Assembly: GCF_001017435.1 (NCBI RefSeq)
Contig: NZ_CP011371.1
Span: forward strand, 1 to 64,000
DNA length: 64,000 nucleotides
Origin: Caldimonas brevitalea
Lineage (GTDB): Bacteria; Pseudomonadota; Gammaproteobacteria; Burkholderiales; Burkholderiaceae_C
Direction of reading: 5' to 3'
Notes under the pieces: generated by a model
What the model saw: the letters and a program-made list of their open reading frames with translations, nothing else
Told to the model about the DNA's origin: nothing
Databases searched by the model: none
Shown here: one piece after another, positions 46,705 to 54,697 of the stretch
How positions within the stretch are numbered: position 1 is the first letter of the stretch
Layout of the letters: the number at the start of each line of letters is the position of its first letter
Position numbers and translations under genes: made by a program

Positions 46705-47607
46705 TCAGGCGCGCGCCGGGTTCGGTTTCACCGCACGCCTCGGCGGCCCGCCGAGCACCTGGCGCCGCATGTCCTCCACTTCCGGTGACAGCACGCGGCG
46801 CTGCCGCAGCACCCACGGCAGGCCGGCCAGGCTCTGCCGCAGCACGGCGGCCAGCTGGTCGGACGCGGCGGCTTCCCGCAGCACCCGGCGTGTCTCGTGC
46901 CACAGGCTGCTCCAGGGCAACCGCATCCAGGCGATCCACAAGGTGTTGCGGCTGTGCAGCACACGCCGCCCGCCAGCATCGCGGGAAGGCGAAGGATGGT
47001 GGTGGGTGACGACGTCGGCCGCATACACCATCTGCCAGCCATGCGAGGCGAGGTCGAGCCCCAGCAAACGCTCTTCGCAGCCGATGAACAGCCGGCGCTC
47101 GTAGCCGCCAGCGGCCCGGAAGGCGTCGGTGCGCATCACCACGGCGCCGGCCATGAAGCCGATCAAGGCGGGCCCTGGCAGGTCGTTCGCCTGCAACGGG
47201 CTGTGGGCCATGAAGCGGCAGGTCGGGTCCTCGCGCCCTTGCGGCCCCACCAGCACGCGCGCGGCGACGGCGGCGACGCGCGGGTGGGCGTCGAGCAGGT
47301 CGCCGGCGCGCTGCAAGGCGTCCGGGGCCCACCAGGTGTCGTCGTCGCAGAAGGCGACATAGGGCGTGCGCACCTGCTCCACACCGGCGTTGCGTCCGGC
47401 GGCGCCGAGGTTGTCGTCGCAGCGCACCAGCTGGACCTGCGGGAAGTCGTGGCGGATGCGGGCGCTGGTGCCGTCGGTGGAAGCGTTGTCGACGACGATC
47501 AGCGGCAGCCGTCCGGGCAGTGCGATCAAGTGTGCCAGCGTGCGCGACAACTCGTCGACGCGGTTGTGCGTCAGCACGACGATGCTGGTGCGCGGGTCAA
47601 ACAGCAC
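46705..47607 (-). CDS. Family 2 glycosyltransferase
   Basis: A 300-residue GT-A fold enzyme. SIVVLTHNRVDELSRTL at the start, VDNASTDGT (UDP-binding loop), and the DDDTWW metal motif in VAFCDDDTWWAPDALQRAGD identify GT2. The C-terminal part includes GGYERRLFIGCEERLLGLDLASHGWQ. No membrane span. The start (ATG 47607) overlaps the end of the PIG-L-type gene by 11 bases, so the pair is coupled. Acceptor unknown; GT2 plus PIG-L deacetylase suggests a deacetylated GlcNAc-type glycoconjugate. Confidence 0.88.
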   Translation of the reverse strand: MLFDPRTSIVVLTHNRVDELSRTLAHLIALPGRLPLIVVDNASTDGTSARIRHDFPQVQLVRCDDNLGAAGRNAGVEQVRTPYVAFCDDDTWWAPDALQRAGDLLDAHPRVAAVAARVLVGPQGREDPTCRFMAHSPLQANDLPGPALIGFMAGAVVMRTDAFRAAGGYERRLFIGCEERLLGLDLASHGWQMVYAADVVTHHHPSPSRDAGGRRVLHSRNTLWIAWMRLPWSSLWHETRRVLREAAASDQLAAVLRQSLAGLPWVLRQRRVLSPEVEDMRRQVLGGPPRRAVKPNPARA

Positions 47608-48394
47608 GATGGGGTTCCTTCATCTTCACCCGGTGCGTGGCCGCCAGCCGTTCGCGTTCGCGCGCTAGCGCCTCGGCACGCGATGTGGCCCGGCGGCTCG
47701 GCGCTGTGCGCTGTGCGGGCGGCGTGATCTGCCAATAGCGCTCGGCCGCCAGCACGTCGGCATAGCCGCCCTTGCCGAAGGCGCGCAGCTGGCTGGCATA
47801 GGCCTGGATGGCGCGCTGCTTGTCGGCCAGCGCCCCGCTGCGCTGCGGAAACGCGGGCGTCGCGCACACCTCGGCTTCGGCCAGCGCCAGCAAGCGCCGC
47901 TGCAGCAGGCCGGGCATGCGCCGGTACAAGGCATCCTCGTAGGCGAGCCACAGCAGCTGCGGACGTTGCCCGGCGACTTGCAAACAGGCCTCGTGCACCA
48001 GCGTATGGTCGGAATGGAACAGCCCCATCGGCATCACCACGGCGCCCGGCCGCAGTTCGTCGACCGCGGCCAGCAGGGCGCCGGCAATGTCGTCCGCGCT
48101 GGGTGTCTGCTCGTACTGGCTGTCCAGAAAGCTGAGCCAGACCGGCCGTGCGCCCAGCAGCGACAGCGCATCCCGGTCTTCCTCATGCCGCGAGGCCATC
48201 GCCTGCTGGCTGCTGCTGAAGCCACAGCGGGCGTCCCAGTCGGTGTTCAGCGCCTCGTCGCCGGGCGCGCCGGCAAACACGGTCAGCACGGTGCTGCCGG
48301 GGTGGGCGGCGAGCAACTGGCCGCAGGCGAACACGCCGTCGTCGAGATGTGGCGACACCACCAACAGGCGCTCTAGCGGAGGCAAAGCAGGCAT
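47597..48394 (-). CDS. PIG-L family deacetylase
   Basis: A 265-residue zinc-dependent N-deacetylase. VVSPHLDDGVFACG (His16-Leu-Asp18-Asp19) is the metal-binding motif, and GLFHSDHTLVHEACL supplies the second His ligand. AGGAGGG 8 bases before ATG 48394 marks the start. Members deacetylate GlcNAc-linked substrates such as GlcNAc-Ins or LPS intermediates. It overlaps the glycosyltransferase start by 11 bases, implying one pathway. The third gene in the operon encodes UdgX, whose link to the sugar enzymes is unclear. Confidence 0.9.
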   Translation of the reverse strand: MPALPPLERLLVVSPHLDDGVFACGQLLAAHPGSTVLTVFAGAPGDEALNTDWDARCGFSSSQQAMASRHEEDRDALSLLGARPVWLSFLDSQYEQTPSADDIAGALLAAVDELRPGAVVMPMGLFHSDHTLVHEACLQVAGQRPQLLWLAYEDALYRRMPGLLQRRLLALAEAEVCATPAFPQRSGALADKQRAIQAYASQLRAFGKGGYADVLAAERYWQITPPAQRTAPSRRATSRAEALARERERLAATHRVKMKEPHRAV

Positions 48395-48577
48395 GACAAC
48401 AGCCCTCCTAGGAGATCTGGGCCTCTTTCGCGCAGCACACCGCATACCCGGCGACCCGGGTTGTCGCTTGGCGCCGGGCCGGCGGGGCGGCGGCCTGCGG
48501 TATCGATACGCTTCCAGCGCGGCAGGGCATCACCGGCCGGGCGGCGGGCGTATGCGGGTCTCGGCAGAATCACCGCC

Positions 48578-49075
48578 ATGACCGGCGACCGCAGTTCCTT
48601 CGACGTCGGGGTGATTTCCGACACCCATGGCTTGCTGCGGCCTCAGGCGCTGGCCGCATTGGCCGGCTGCCGGCACATCCTGCACGGCGGCGACATCGGT
48701 GGCCCGGACATCCTCGAGCGATTGGCCGACATCGCTCCCGTCAGCGCGGTGCGCGGCAACAACGACCGAGGGGCGTGGGCCGAGCGGCTGCCGGAACAGT
48801 TGCGCCTCGAACTCGGCGGCGTGGTGTTTTTCATGCTGCACGACCTCGCCCAGCTGCCGCCGCTGCCGGACGGGGTGCAGGTGCTGGTGAGCGGGCACTC
48901 GCACAAGCCGCGGCTGCAGCAGCGCGATGGCGTGTGGTGGCTCAACCCGGGCAGTGCAGGGCCGCGCCGCTTCACACTGCCGATCAGCGTGGCGCGCGTC
49001 AGCGTCGGCGCGGCGGGACCCGAGCCGCGGCTGATCGAGCTGGCCCTGCCGGCGACCGCTACGGCGCGGCGCTAG
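48578..49075 (+). CDS. YfcE/MJ0936-type metallophosphoesterase
   Basis: A 165-residue calcineurin-like phosphoesterase. The metal site motifs are VISDTHG, ILHGGDIGG, VRGNND, and GHSHKP, followed by WLNPGSAG. This is the compact group related to YfcE, which hydrolyses phosphodiesters. The frame is open 39 codons upstream but the family starts near ATG 48578. RBS is weak. Divergent from the PIG-L operon, convergent with queD. Confidence 0.9.
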   Translation: MTGDRSSFDVGVISDTHGLLRPQALAALAGCRHILHGGDIGGPDILERLADIAPVSAVRGNNDRGAWAERLPEQLRLELGGVVFFMLHDLAQLPPLPDGVQVLVSGHSHKPRLQQRDGVWWLNPGSAGPRRFTLPISVARVSVGAAGPEPRLIELALPATATARR

Positions 49076-49085
49076 CTAGCCCGCG

Positions 49086-49460
49086 TCAGGCCGGGGCGCG
49101 CAAGGTCAAGGTGCAGGTGTCGCCCGAGGCCTCGCGCCAGACACGCACCCAGGCCAGCTGGGGCACGCTGTCCGACAGTGCGCTGGCGATGTAGCTGCAC
49201 AAACCTTCGAGCGTGGGCCGTGTCAGGCCCTCGACTTCGTCGAGCAAACGGTGGTCGAGTGCGTCGCGCACCGGATCGATGGCGCGGCGCAGATGGCCCA
49301 GGTCCATCACCATGCCGGTGTCCGCCTGCGGTGCGCCCCGCACGGCCACTTCGGCGAAATAGGTGTGGCCGTGGATACGACGGCTCGGCTCGGCGTCGAC
49401 CTTACGTTCGAGCGTGTGGGCGGCTTCGAAAAAGAAGCGTTGGGTCAGTTCGTACTGCAT
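49086..49460 (-). CDS. queD: 6-carboxytetrahydropterin synthase homologue (QueD) with Cys to Ser change
   Basis: A 124-residue T-fold protein of the QueD/PTPS family, which makes 6-carboxy-5,6,7,8-tetrahydropterin for queuosine and 7-deazaguanine synthesis. Zinc ligands His15, His30 and His32 (AAHTLERK, RRIHGHTY) are present, as are Asp69-His70 (LDHRLLDEV) and Glu-rich binding residues. The usual catalytic Cys four residues before HGH (as in CxxLHGH) is Ser26 here. It lies 6 bp downstream of queE, so it is probably cotranscribed and functional; the Ser variant may be lineage-specific. Confidence 0.85.
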   Translation of the reverse strand: MQYELTQRFFFEAAHTLERKVDAEPSRRIHGHTYFAEVAVRGAPQADTGMVMDLGHLRRAIDPVRDALDHRLLDEVEGLTRPTLEGLCSYIASALSDSVPQLAWVRVWREASGDTCTLTLRAPA

Positions 49461-49466
49461 GCGGGC

Positions 49467-50099
49467 TTACCGGATGTTCAACACTTTGTGCGTCTGCACG
49501 CTCAATCGCCAGCGCGGGTCCGTCAGGCAGTGCTGCACGGCCCATTCGGTGTTGCGCACGCGATCGGGCCCGTCCATGGCCTGCAGGAAGCGGTGTTCGA
49601 AAGGGAGTGTCGCGAGCGCGTCGAGGTCGAGGCCGGGTTGCGGCACCACCACCTTCAGCTCCTGGCCACGCGTCTGGTGCAGCGGCGCGCCGGCCTTGGG
49701 ACTGACGCAAATCCAGTCGATGCCCTCGGGCGCGGCGATGCTGCCGTTGGTCTCGATGGCGATCTCGAAGCCGGCCTCGTGCAAGGCGTCGATCAGCGCC
49801 GTGTCGACCTGCAGCAGCGGTTCACCGCCGGTCAGCACCACCAGGCGGCGGCCACCACGCCCGGTCCACTGCCCCGCCACGGCGGCGGCCAGCGCCGCCG
49901 CGTCGGCATAACGCCCGCCGAAGGTGCCATCGGTGCCGACGAAATCGGTGTCGCAGAAGCGGCACACGGCCGAGGCCCGGTCGGCCTCACGGCCGCTCCA
50001 GAGGTTGCAGCCGGCAAAGCGGCAGAACACGGCAGGGCGCCCGGCATTGGCGCCCTCGCCTTGCAGGGTGTAGAAGATTTCCTTGACTTGGTAGGCCAC
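49467..50099 (-). CDS. queE: 7-carboxy-7-deazaguanine synthase
   Basis: A 210-residue radical-SAM enzyme that converts carboxytetrahydropterin to CDG in the queuosine pathway. The iron-sulfur cysteines are Cys31, Cys46 and Cys49, a Cx14CxxC spacing seen in Burkholderia multivorans QueE instead of CxxxCxxC. FYTLQGEGANAGRPAVF and LTGGEPLLQ are family motifs, as is ETNGS. Start is GTG 50099 with GGAG 6 bases upstream. It precedes queD by 6 bp, forming a short queuosine operon. queC and queF are not in the window. Confidence 0.93.
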   Translation of the reverse strand: MAYQVKEIFYTLQGEGANAGRPAVFCRFAGCNLWSGREADRASAVCRFCDTDFVGTDGTFGGRYADAAALAAAVAGQWTGRGGRRLVVLTGGEPLLQVDTALIDALHEAGFEIAIETNGSIAAPEGIDWICVSPKAGAPLHQTRGQELKVVVPQPGLDLDALATLPFEHRFLQAMDGPDRVRNTEWAVQHCLTDPRWRLSVQTHKVLNIR

Positions 50100-50225
50100 G
50101 CGTCGCTCCAGGCACGCGCGGCAGCCTGGGCCCCGAGGCCCCGGACGGAAGCCGGGGCGGCGCGTGCGAATCCGATATTGTCGCCGCCCCGCGGGGGCGA
50201 CGCCGCACACGTGCCACCCGGCCCG

Positions 50226-50978
50226 TCACAGGTTGCGGAATTCTTTCAGCAAACCGCCGCCCACGTCGAACTTGCGCGGGCCGGGTTCGCGCCAGACCAC
50301 GCGCAGGATGTAGTCGCGCGGCGGGTCGCCTCCCAGGCAGCGGGCCATGTTGCCCGCCAGCACGCCGAACTGCACGTCCGATGCGTACTTCTTGTTCATG
50401 TTGACGCGATCGTTGAAGACGAAGCGCAGGTCGGTGTAGGTGACCGTATAGCCCTCGCCACTGCTGCGCCGCACGGCGCTGAAGCGGCCGCTGGCGCCGA
50501 AGTCGCCCACCGTGCGGTCGGTGCCGTGCAGCACCGCGTAGCCGCTGCGGTAGCCGCCGGTCTCACCGCCCACTTCGGCATGCCAGGTCAGCTGGAACTC
50601 GGCCTCATGGCGCCCGCCGTTCTGGTGCATCGGCATGCGCACGCTGTTCGACGCCGCATGCTCGGCCAGCCGCTCGGCGATCTGCTGCTGCAGGCCGGCG
50701 TCGGCTTGCATGTAGCGCGCCCATTTTTCGTTGTCGAACACCACCTCCGACGGCGCCTTGCCGCTGAACCACAAGTCGAAGATCTCTTGTGCATACGGGT
50801 CCATCGCCAACTGCGCACCCGAGTGCAGCATCTCGGCCGTGGTGGGAAACAGGGCGGAACTGCAGGTCGGGCCCGGCGGCTTGCCGGCCTGCCGTGTGAG
50901 AGTGCCGCGATCGACGATGGGACGCTGTGCGGGCCCGCCGAGGGGGCCGCGACTACCGGTGTGACGGGGATGGCTCAT
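50226..50978 (-). CDS. Protein of unknown function (250 residues)
   Basis: A soluble protein with a basic, Pro/Gly-rich N-terminal tail (MSHPRHTGSRGPLGGPAQRP) and a well-formed C-terminal domain from about residue 58 (DPYAQEIFDLWFSGKAPSEVVFDNEKW; RSGYAVLHGTDRTVGDFGASGR; TYTDLRFVFNDRVNMNKKY). GGAG lies 5 bases before ATG 50978. No signal peptide or membrane span is visible. I do not recognise the family. The disordered head plus compact tail recalls secreted toxin-type proteins, but there is no immunity-like neighbour. Confidence 0.6.
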   Translation of the reverse strand: MSHPRHTGSRGPLGGPAQRPIVDRGTLTRQAGKPPGPTCSSALFPTTAEMLHSGAQLAMDPYAQEIFDLWFSGKAPSEVVFDNEKWARYMQADAGLQQQIAERLAEHAASNSVRMPMHQNGGRHEAEFQLTWHAEVGGETGGYRSGYAVLHGTDRTVGDFGASGRFSAVRRSSGEGYTVTYTDLRFVFNDRVNMNKKYASDVQFGVLAGNMARCLGGDPPRDYILRVVWREPGPRKFDVGGGLLKEFRNL

Positions 50979-51127
50979 ATCTGCTCCAAGCGGCCGCGAG
51001 CTTAATGAAGCTCGCCGGGCGCCGCCATCCCTACCATGCACCGCCCGGTGGCCGCCTAACATAGTAGTGAGGTGCCGGCGCTGTTCGGCCGCCGCTCACG
51101 TCTCATCCCTCTCAAAAGGATCTCGCG

Positions 51128-51409
51128 ATGAAAGCCATCTGGAACAACACCGTGGTCGCCGAAAGCAACGACACCGTGGTCATCGAAGGCAACCACTACT
51201 TTCCCGAAACCGCGGTCTGCCGTGACTACCTGATGCCCAGCAACACCCGCACGAGCTGCTCGTGGAAGGGCACCGCGCACTACTACAACCTGCTGATCGA
51301 CGGCAACGCCAACCCGGACGCGGTCTGGTACTACCCCGAACCCAAGGACGCGGCCGCGTCGATCAAGGGCCGCGTGGCGTTCTGGAAGGGGGTTCAGGTG
51401 GTGGAATGA
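51128..51409 (+). CDS. DUF427 domain protein
   Basis: A 93-residue single-domain protein. KAIWNNTVVAESNDTVVIEGNHYFP, then TRTSCSWKGTAHYYNLLIDG and AVWYYPEPKDAAASIKGRVAFW match the DUF427 family throughout. AAGGA lies 7 bases before the ATG. It stands alone, divergent from the unknown gene. Function not established; related to nucleotide-modifying or stress proteins in some genomes. Confidence 0.93.
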   Translation: MKAIWNNTVVAESNDTVVIEGNHYFPETAVCRDYLMPSNTRTSCSWKGTAHYYNLLIDGNANPDAVWYYPEPKDAAASIKGRVAFWKGVQVVE

Positions 51410-51461
51410 GCGTCGGACGGCCGTCCGGAAGGCGCTCGCACCGCAGTGTTTGGCACGGAGG

Positions 51462-52043
51462 TTAGCGAGTCAGCACTTCGGCCACACGCTCGCGCAGGAC
51501 CGGCAACAGCTCGGCCTCGAACCACGGGTGCCGGCGCACCCACAGCTGGTTGCGCGGGCTCGGGTGCGGCAGCGGGATGACCGTCGGCAGGTGCTCGCGC
51601 CAGCCCTGCACCACCTCGGTCACGCCGCGTCCGGCGTCGCTCAGATGCCAGCTCTGCGCATAACGCCCCACCACCAGGGTCAGTTGGAGTTGCCGCAGCG
51701 GCTGCAGCAAACGTGTGCGCCACTGAGGTGCGCACTCGCGGCGCGGCGGAAGGTCGCCCTGGCGCGCCGAGCCGGGGAAACACAATCCCATCGGCACGAT
51801 GGCGATGCGGCGGGCGTCGTAGAAGGTGGCGCGGTCGACGCCCATCCAGTGGCGCAGTCGTTCGCCGCTGGCATCGTTGAAGGGAATGCCGGTCTCATGC
51901 ACCTTGCGGCCCGGCGCCTGCGCGGCGATCAGGATGCGCGCGTCGGGGTGCAGCTGCAGCACCGGCCGCGGGCCATGCGGCAAATGGGCCGCGCACAGCG
52001 TGCAGCCCTGCACGTCGGCGAGCAGCCGGGCGATCTCATCCAT
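51462..52043 (-). CDS. Uracil-DNA glycosylase superfamily protein
   Basis: A 193-residue UDG-fold protein. CTLCAAHLPHGPRPVLQLHPDARILIAAQAPGRKVHETGIPFND contains the front motif (AAQAPG) that replaces GEQPG, with IPLPHPSPRNQ as the His-containing motif 2. The CTLC pair is reminiscent of the iron-sulfur UDG families, but further cysteines at the usual places are not obvious. Start 52043 was chosen by family length. It could be a distinct uracil-DNA glycosylase subgroup. It is the second UDG-fold gene within 6 kb. Confidence 0.8.
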   Translation of the reverse strand: MDEIARLLADVQGCTLCAAHLPHGPRPVLQLHPDARILIAAQAPGRKVHETGIPFNDASGERLRHWMGVDRATFYDARRIAIVPMGLCFPGSARQGDLPPRRECAPQWRTRLLQPLRQLQLTLVVGRYAQSWHLSDAGRGVTEVVQGWREHLPTVIPLPHPSPRNQLWVRRHPWFEAELLPVLRERVAEVLTR

Positions 52044-52159
52044 GTCGGACAGGCACCGACCGGCACAGCGGTTGCCGACGAGGCGAAGCGTGGCGGGACT
52101 GCGTCGACCCTGCGGGTTGCACGGCAGCCGGCCCCTCACAACAACCGGGAGAGTACGTG

Positions 52160-53179
52160 ATGAAGCCCAAGCTGAAACCTCTGAACCAACAAACCATCGT
52201 CATCACCGGCGCCACCAGTGGCATCGGGCTGGCCACCGCCTTGATGGCGGCGCAGCGCGGTGCCAACGTGCTGCTGGTGGCGCGCGACGAACAGGCGCTC
52301 GCCGAGGCCAACCGGCAGATCGTCGCCGAAGGCGGCCGCGCCATGTACGTGGTCGCCGACGTCGGGCGACGCGAAGACCTGCAGCTGGTGGCCGACACCG
52401 CGATCGAGAATTTCGGCGGTTTCGACACCTGGGTCAACAACGCGGGCGTGTCGATCTGGGGCAAGCTCGAAGACGTGCGGGACCGCGACGGCCAACGTTT
52501 GTTCGAGACCAATTTCTGGGGTGTGGTGTACGGCTCGCTCATCGCCGCAGCCCATCTGCGCGAGAAAGGCGGCGCCATCATCAACCTGGGCAGCATGGCA
52601 TCGGACCGCGCCGTGCCGCTGCAAGGCCTCTACAGCGCGAGCAAACACGCGGTCAAAGGTTTCACCGACAGTCTGCGGGTGGAGCTGGAAGACGACCGGG
52701 CACCGGTCTCGGTGACGCTCATCAAGCCGGCCTCGATCGCAACGCCTTTTACCGATCACGCCAAGAATTACACCGAGTTCGAGCCCAAGCTGGCGCCGCC
52801 GGTGTACACGCCCGAAATGGTGGCCGAGGCCATCCTGCACGCGGCGCAGCACCCGAAGCGCGACGTCTTCGTCGGCAGCGCCAGCAAGATGATGGGCAGC
52901 ATGAGCCCGCATGCGCCGCGTCTGCTCGATTGGATCAGTCGCAAGGTCTTGATCAACGCCCAGTTGCGTGACGAACCGGCGCAACGCCAGGGCAGCAACC
53001 TTTATGAACCGAATGGCGGCGGCCAGGTGCGCGGGCGCCACCCCGGCCAGCTGACACGTCCCAGCCTCTACACCCAGGCCGTGCTGCATCCCAAGAGCAC
53101 CGCGGTGGTCGCGCTGGCGGCGGTCGCGGCCTTGGCGCTGTGGGGCCGGGGTCCGGCAGCGCGCTTGCGCCGCTCCTGA
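52160..53179 (+). CDS. Short-chain dehydrogenase/reductase with C-terminal membrane segment
   Basis: A 339-residue SDR. TGATSGIG is the NAD(P) loop, NNAG is present, and YSASK gives the catalytic Tyr-Lys, with Ser in NLGSMAS. The sequence after residue about 250 is longer than classic SDRs and ends in one hydrophobic helix (STAVVALAAVAALALWG), so the enzyme is probably membrane-attached. GGGAG 8 bases before ATG 52160 is the better start than GTG 52157. Substrate unknown. Confidence 0.93.
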   Translation: MKPKLKPLNQQTIVITGATSGIGLATALMAAQRGANVLLVARDEQALAEANRQIVAEGGRAMYVVADVGRREDLQLVADTAIENFGGFDTWVNNAGVSIWGKLEDVRDRDGQRLFETNFWGVVYGSLIAAAHLREKGGAIINLGSMASDRAVPLQGLYSASKHAVKGFTDSLRVELEDDRAPVSVTLIKPASIATPFTDHAKNYTEFEPKLAPPVYTPEMVAEAILHAAQHPKRDVFVGSASKMMGSMSPHAPRLLDWISRKVLINAQLRDEPAQRQGSNLYEPNGGGQVRGRHPGQLTRPSLYTQAVLHPKSTAVVALAAVAALALWGRGPAARLRRS

Positions 53180-53216
53180 CCTGCACCACCGGTGGCCGCC
53201 TCAGCGGCGGCCACCT

Positions 53217-53705
53217 TCATGCCAGCGGGGCGGCCTTGTCGGTCTGCTCGGGCACCGCCTCGCGCGGGCGACCTTCGCGGCGCAGTCGCATCTGCAGTGC
53301 GAGCATCTCCTCGCCGAGCGTCGCCCGGCGCGGTGCGTCGAGCAGCTGCTTCACCTTGGGGAACAGGTTCTCTTCCTCTTCCTTGTGGTGGTGTTCGGTC
53401 TGCTCCTTCAGCACCTTGAACTTCGGCTCGAAGGTTTGGTCGTCGGGCTGCAGCGCCATCAGGTCGGCGAGCAGACGCTTGAGCGAGAGATGTTCTTCGA
53501 GCGACTCCAGCAGGATGTCTTCGGTGCGTTGCGCCTTCACGGCCGGGTAGAAAACCTGCTCCTCCGAGGCGACGTGCACCGTCAGGTGATCGGCCACTTC
53601 GGCGAACAGCCGACGTTGCGCTTCGGTGTCGTCGGCCTCGGTCCAGGCCTTCATGCGCGACTCGAGTTCTCGGTGCTGGCGGGTGAGCAGGTCGATGGCG
53701 TCCAT
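53217..53705 (-). CDS. Hemerythrin HHE-domain protein
   Basis: A 162-residue four-helix-bundle protein with the histidine pattern of hemerythrin-like domains: LLTRQHRELE, HVASEEQVFYP, EEHLSLKRLL and EHHHKEEEENLFP. It binds a di-iron centre and is commonly associated with oxygen, NO or iron stress. Start ATG 53705 is the first in the domain; the RBS is weak. Divergent from the MmcB-like gene; the two starts are only 77 bp apart, so a shared control region is likely. Confidence 0.9.
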   Translation of the reverse strand: MDAIDLLTRQHRELESRMKAWTEADDTEAQRRLFAEVADHLTVHVASEEQVFYPAVKAQRTEDILLESLEEHLSLKRLLADLMALQPDDQTFEPKFKVLKEQTEHHHKEEEENLFPKVKQLLDAPRRATLGEEMLALQMRLRREGRPREAVPEQTDKAAPLA

Positions 53706-53782
53706 GGTGGGTGCTGCAGGTGTTGATCGTGTCGTGGGAGTGGGTGTACAACGTGGCCGCTGGCCGTGAAACGCCATAGCAG

Positions 53783-54616
53783 ATGGTGTGCCCGCACCCT
53801 TCCCCCTCCCCCTCGATGCCTGCCCTGAGCCGTCTCCACCACCGCCGCCTGCGCGACATTTACCGATCGGCCGGCTGGCCGTGCCTGGACGTGATCGAGG
53901 TCGAGCTGCTCGCCGAGGGCCTGCTCGAGCGGGTGCCGGCGGCCGATGGCCGTGAATGGCTGCGGGTCACCGAAGCCGGGCTGCAGGTGCTCGCGCAGGC
54001 CCTGCAACGCAACCGGGCGGCCTATGACCTGCACGAGATGCTGGTCGAACGGGTCGCGCAGCAACTGCTGCGCGACGGGCGGCTGGCGTGGCGCGGCCTC
54101 GGGTTGCGGGCCAAGGTGGCGGGGTCGCGGGTGGAACTGGCCCCCGCCGAGCCCGCCTTGCCGCTGTTGCCGGACCTGGAAGACTGCGGCGCCCCCGGGC
54201 CGGAGGGCCGCTGGTGCATGGCCCGGCCGGACGTCTACTCGGTGCGGCACACCAGCGTCGAGGCCTACCTCGATCCGGTCGTGCACGAGATCAAGGTGCG
54301 GCGCTCCGACCTGCTGGCCGACCTCAAGCGGCCTGACAAGCGCGCCGCCTACCTGGCCCTGTGCCGCGAGTGCTACTACGTGATCGCCCAAGGCATCGCC
54401 GAGCCCGACGAGGTGCCGCCCGAATGCGGCGTCATCGTGGCGCAGGGCAAGACCTTCGAAGGGCCGCTGGTGGTGGCACGCCAGGCGCCCAAGCGGGCCG
54501 CCTTCGAAGATGGCCGATTGCCGTTCGGCGTCTGGATGGCGTTGGCGCGTGCGGTGCCGGTGGAGGCGACGCTGCAGGCCTGGCAGCTGTCGCTCGGCGA
54601 CCCCGGTGTCGCCTAG
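53783..54616 (+). CDS. PD-(D/E)xK nuclease-fold protein (MmcB-like)
   Basis: A 277-residue protein. The C-terminal half has RPDVYSVRHTS, VHEIKVRRSDLLADLK (the ExK element) and YYVIAQGIAEPDEVPPECGVIV, the arrangement of MmcB-type PD-(D/E)xK proteins linked to DNA repair. The N-terminal part is winged-helix-like (DVIEVELLAEGLLERV, WLRVTEAGLQVLAQAL). ATG 53783 or 53816 could be used; neither has a good RBS. Function in DNA processing is inferred from the fold only. Confidence 0.65.
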   Translation: MVCPHPSPSPSMPALSRLHHRRLRDIYRSAGWPCLDVIEVELLAEGLLERVPAADGREWLRVTEAGLQVLAQALQRNRAAYDLHEMLVERVAQQLLRDGRLAWRGLGLRAKVAGSRVELAPAEPALPLLPDLEDCGAPGPEGRWCMARPDVYSVRHTSVEAYLDPVVHEIKVRRSDLLADLKRPDKRAAYLALCRECYYVIAQGIAEPDEVPPECGVIVAQGKTFEGPLVVARQAPKRAAFEDGRLPFGVWMALARAVPVEATLQAWQLSLGDPGVA

Positions 54617-54697
54617 CCGAGCCGCAAGGCCGCCGCCAGCGGCAAAACGGGGGTCGCTATACCATGGTCGCTTCTTCGTTTTCGTCGCTGGTTTGCC

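Noticed and set aside
46199..47104. 301-codon plus-strand frame over UdgX and GT2
   Set aside because: It is the antisense shadow of two genes with clear family motifs.
50180..50201. GC-rich hairpin upstream of queE as a preQ1 riboswitch
   Set aside because: The sequence lacks the conserved preQ1 aptamer features and lies where a plain hairpin is expected in GC-rich spacer.
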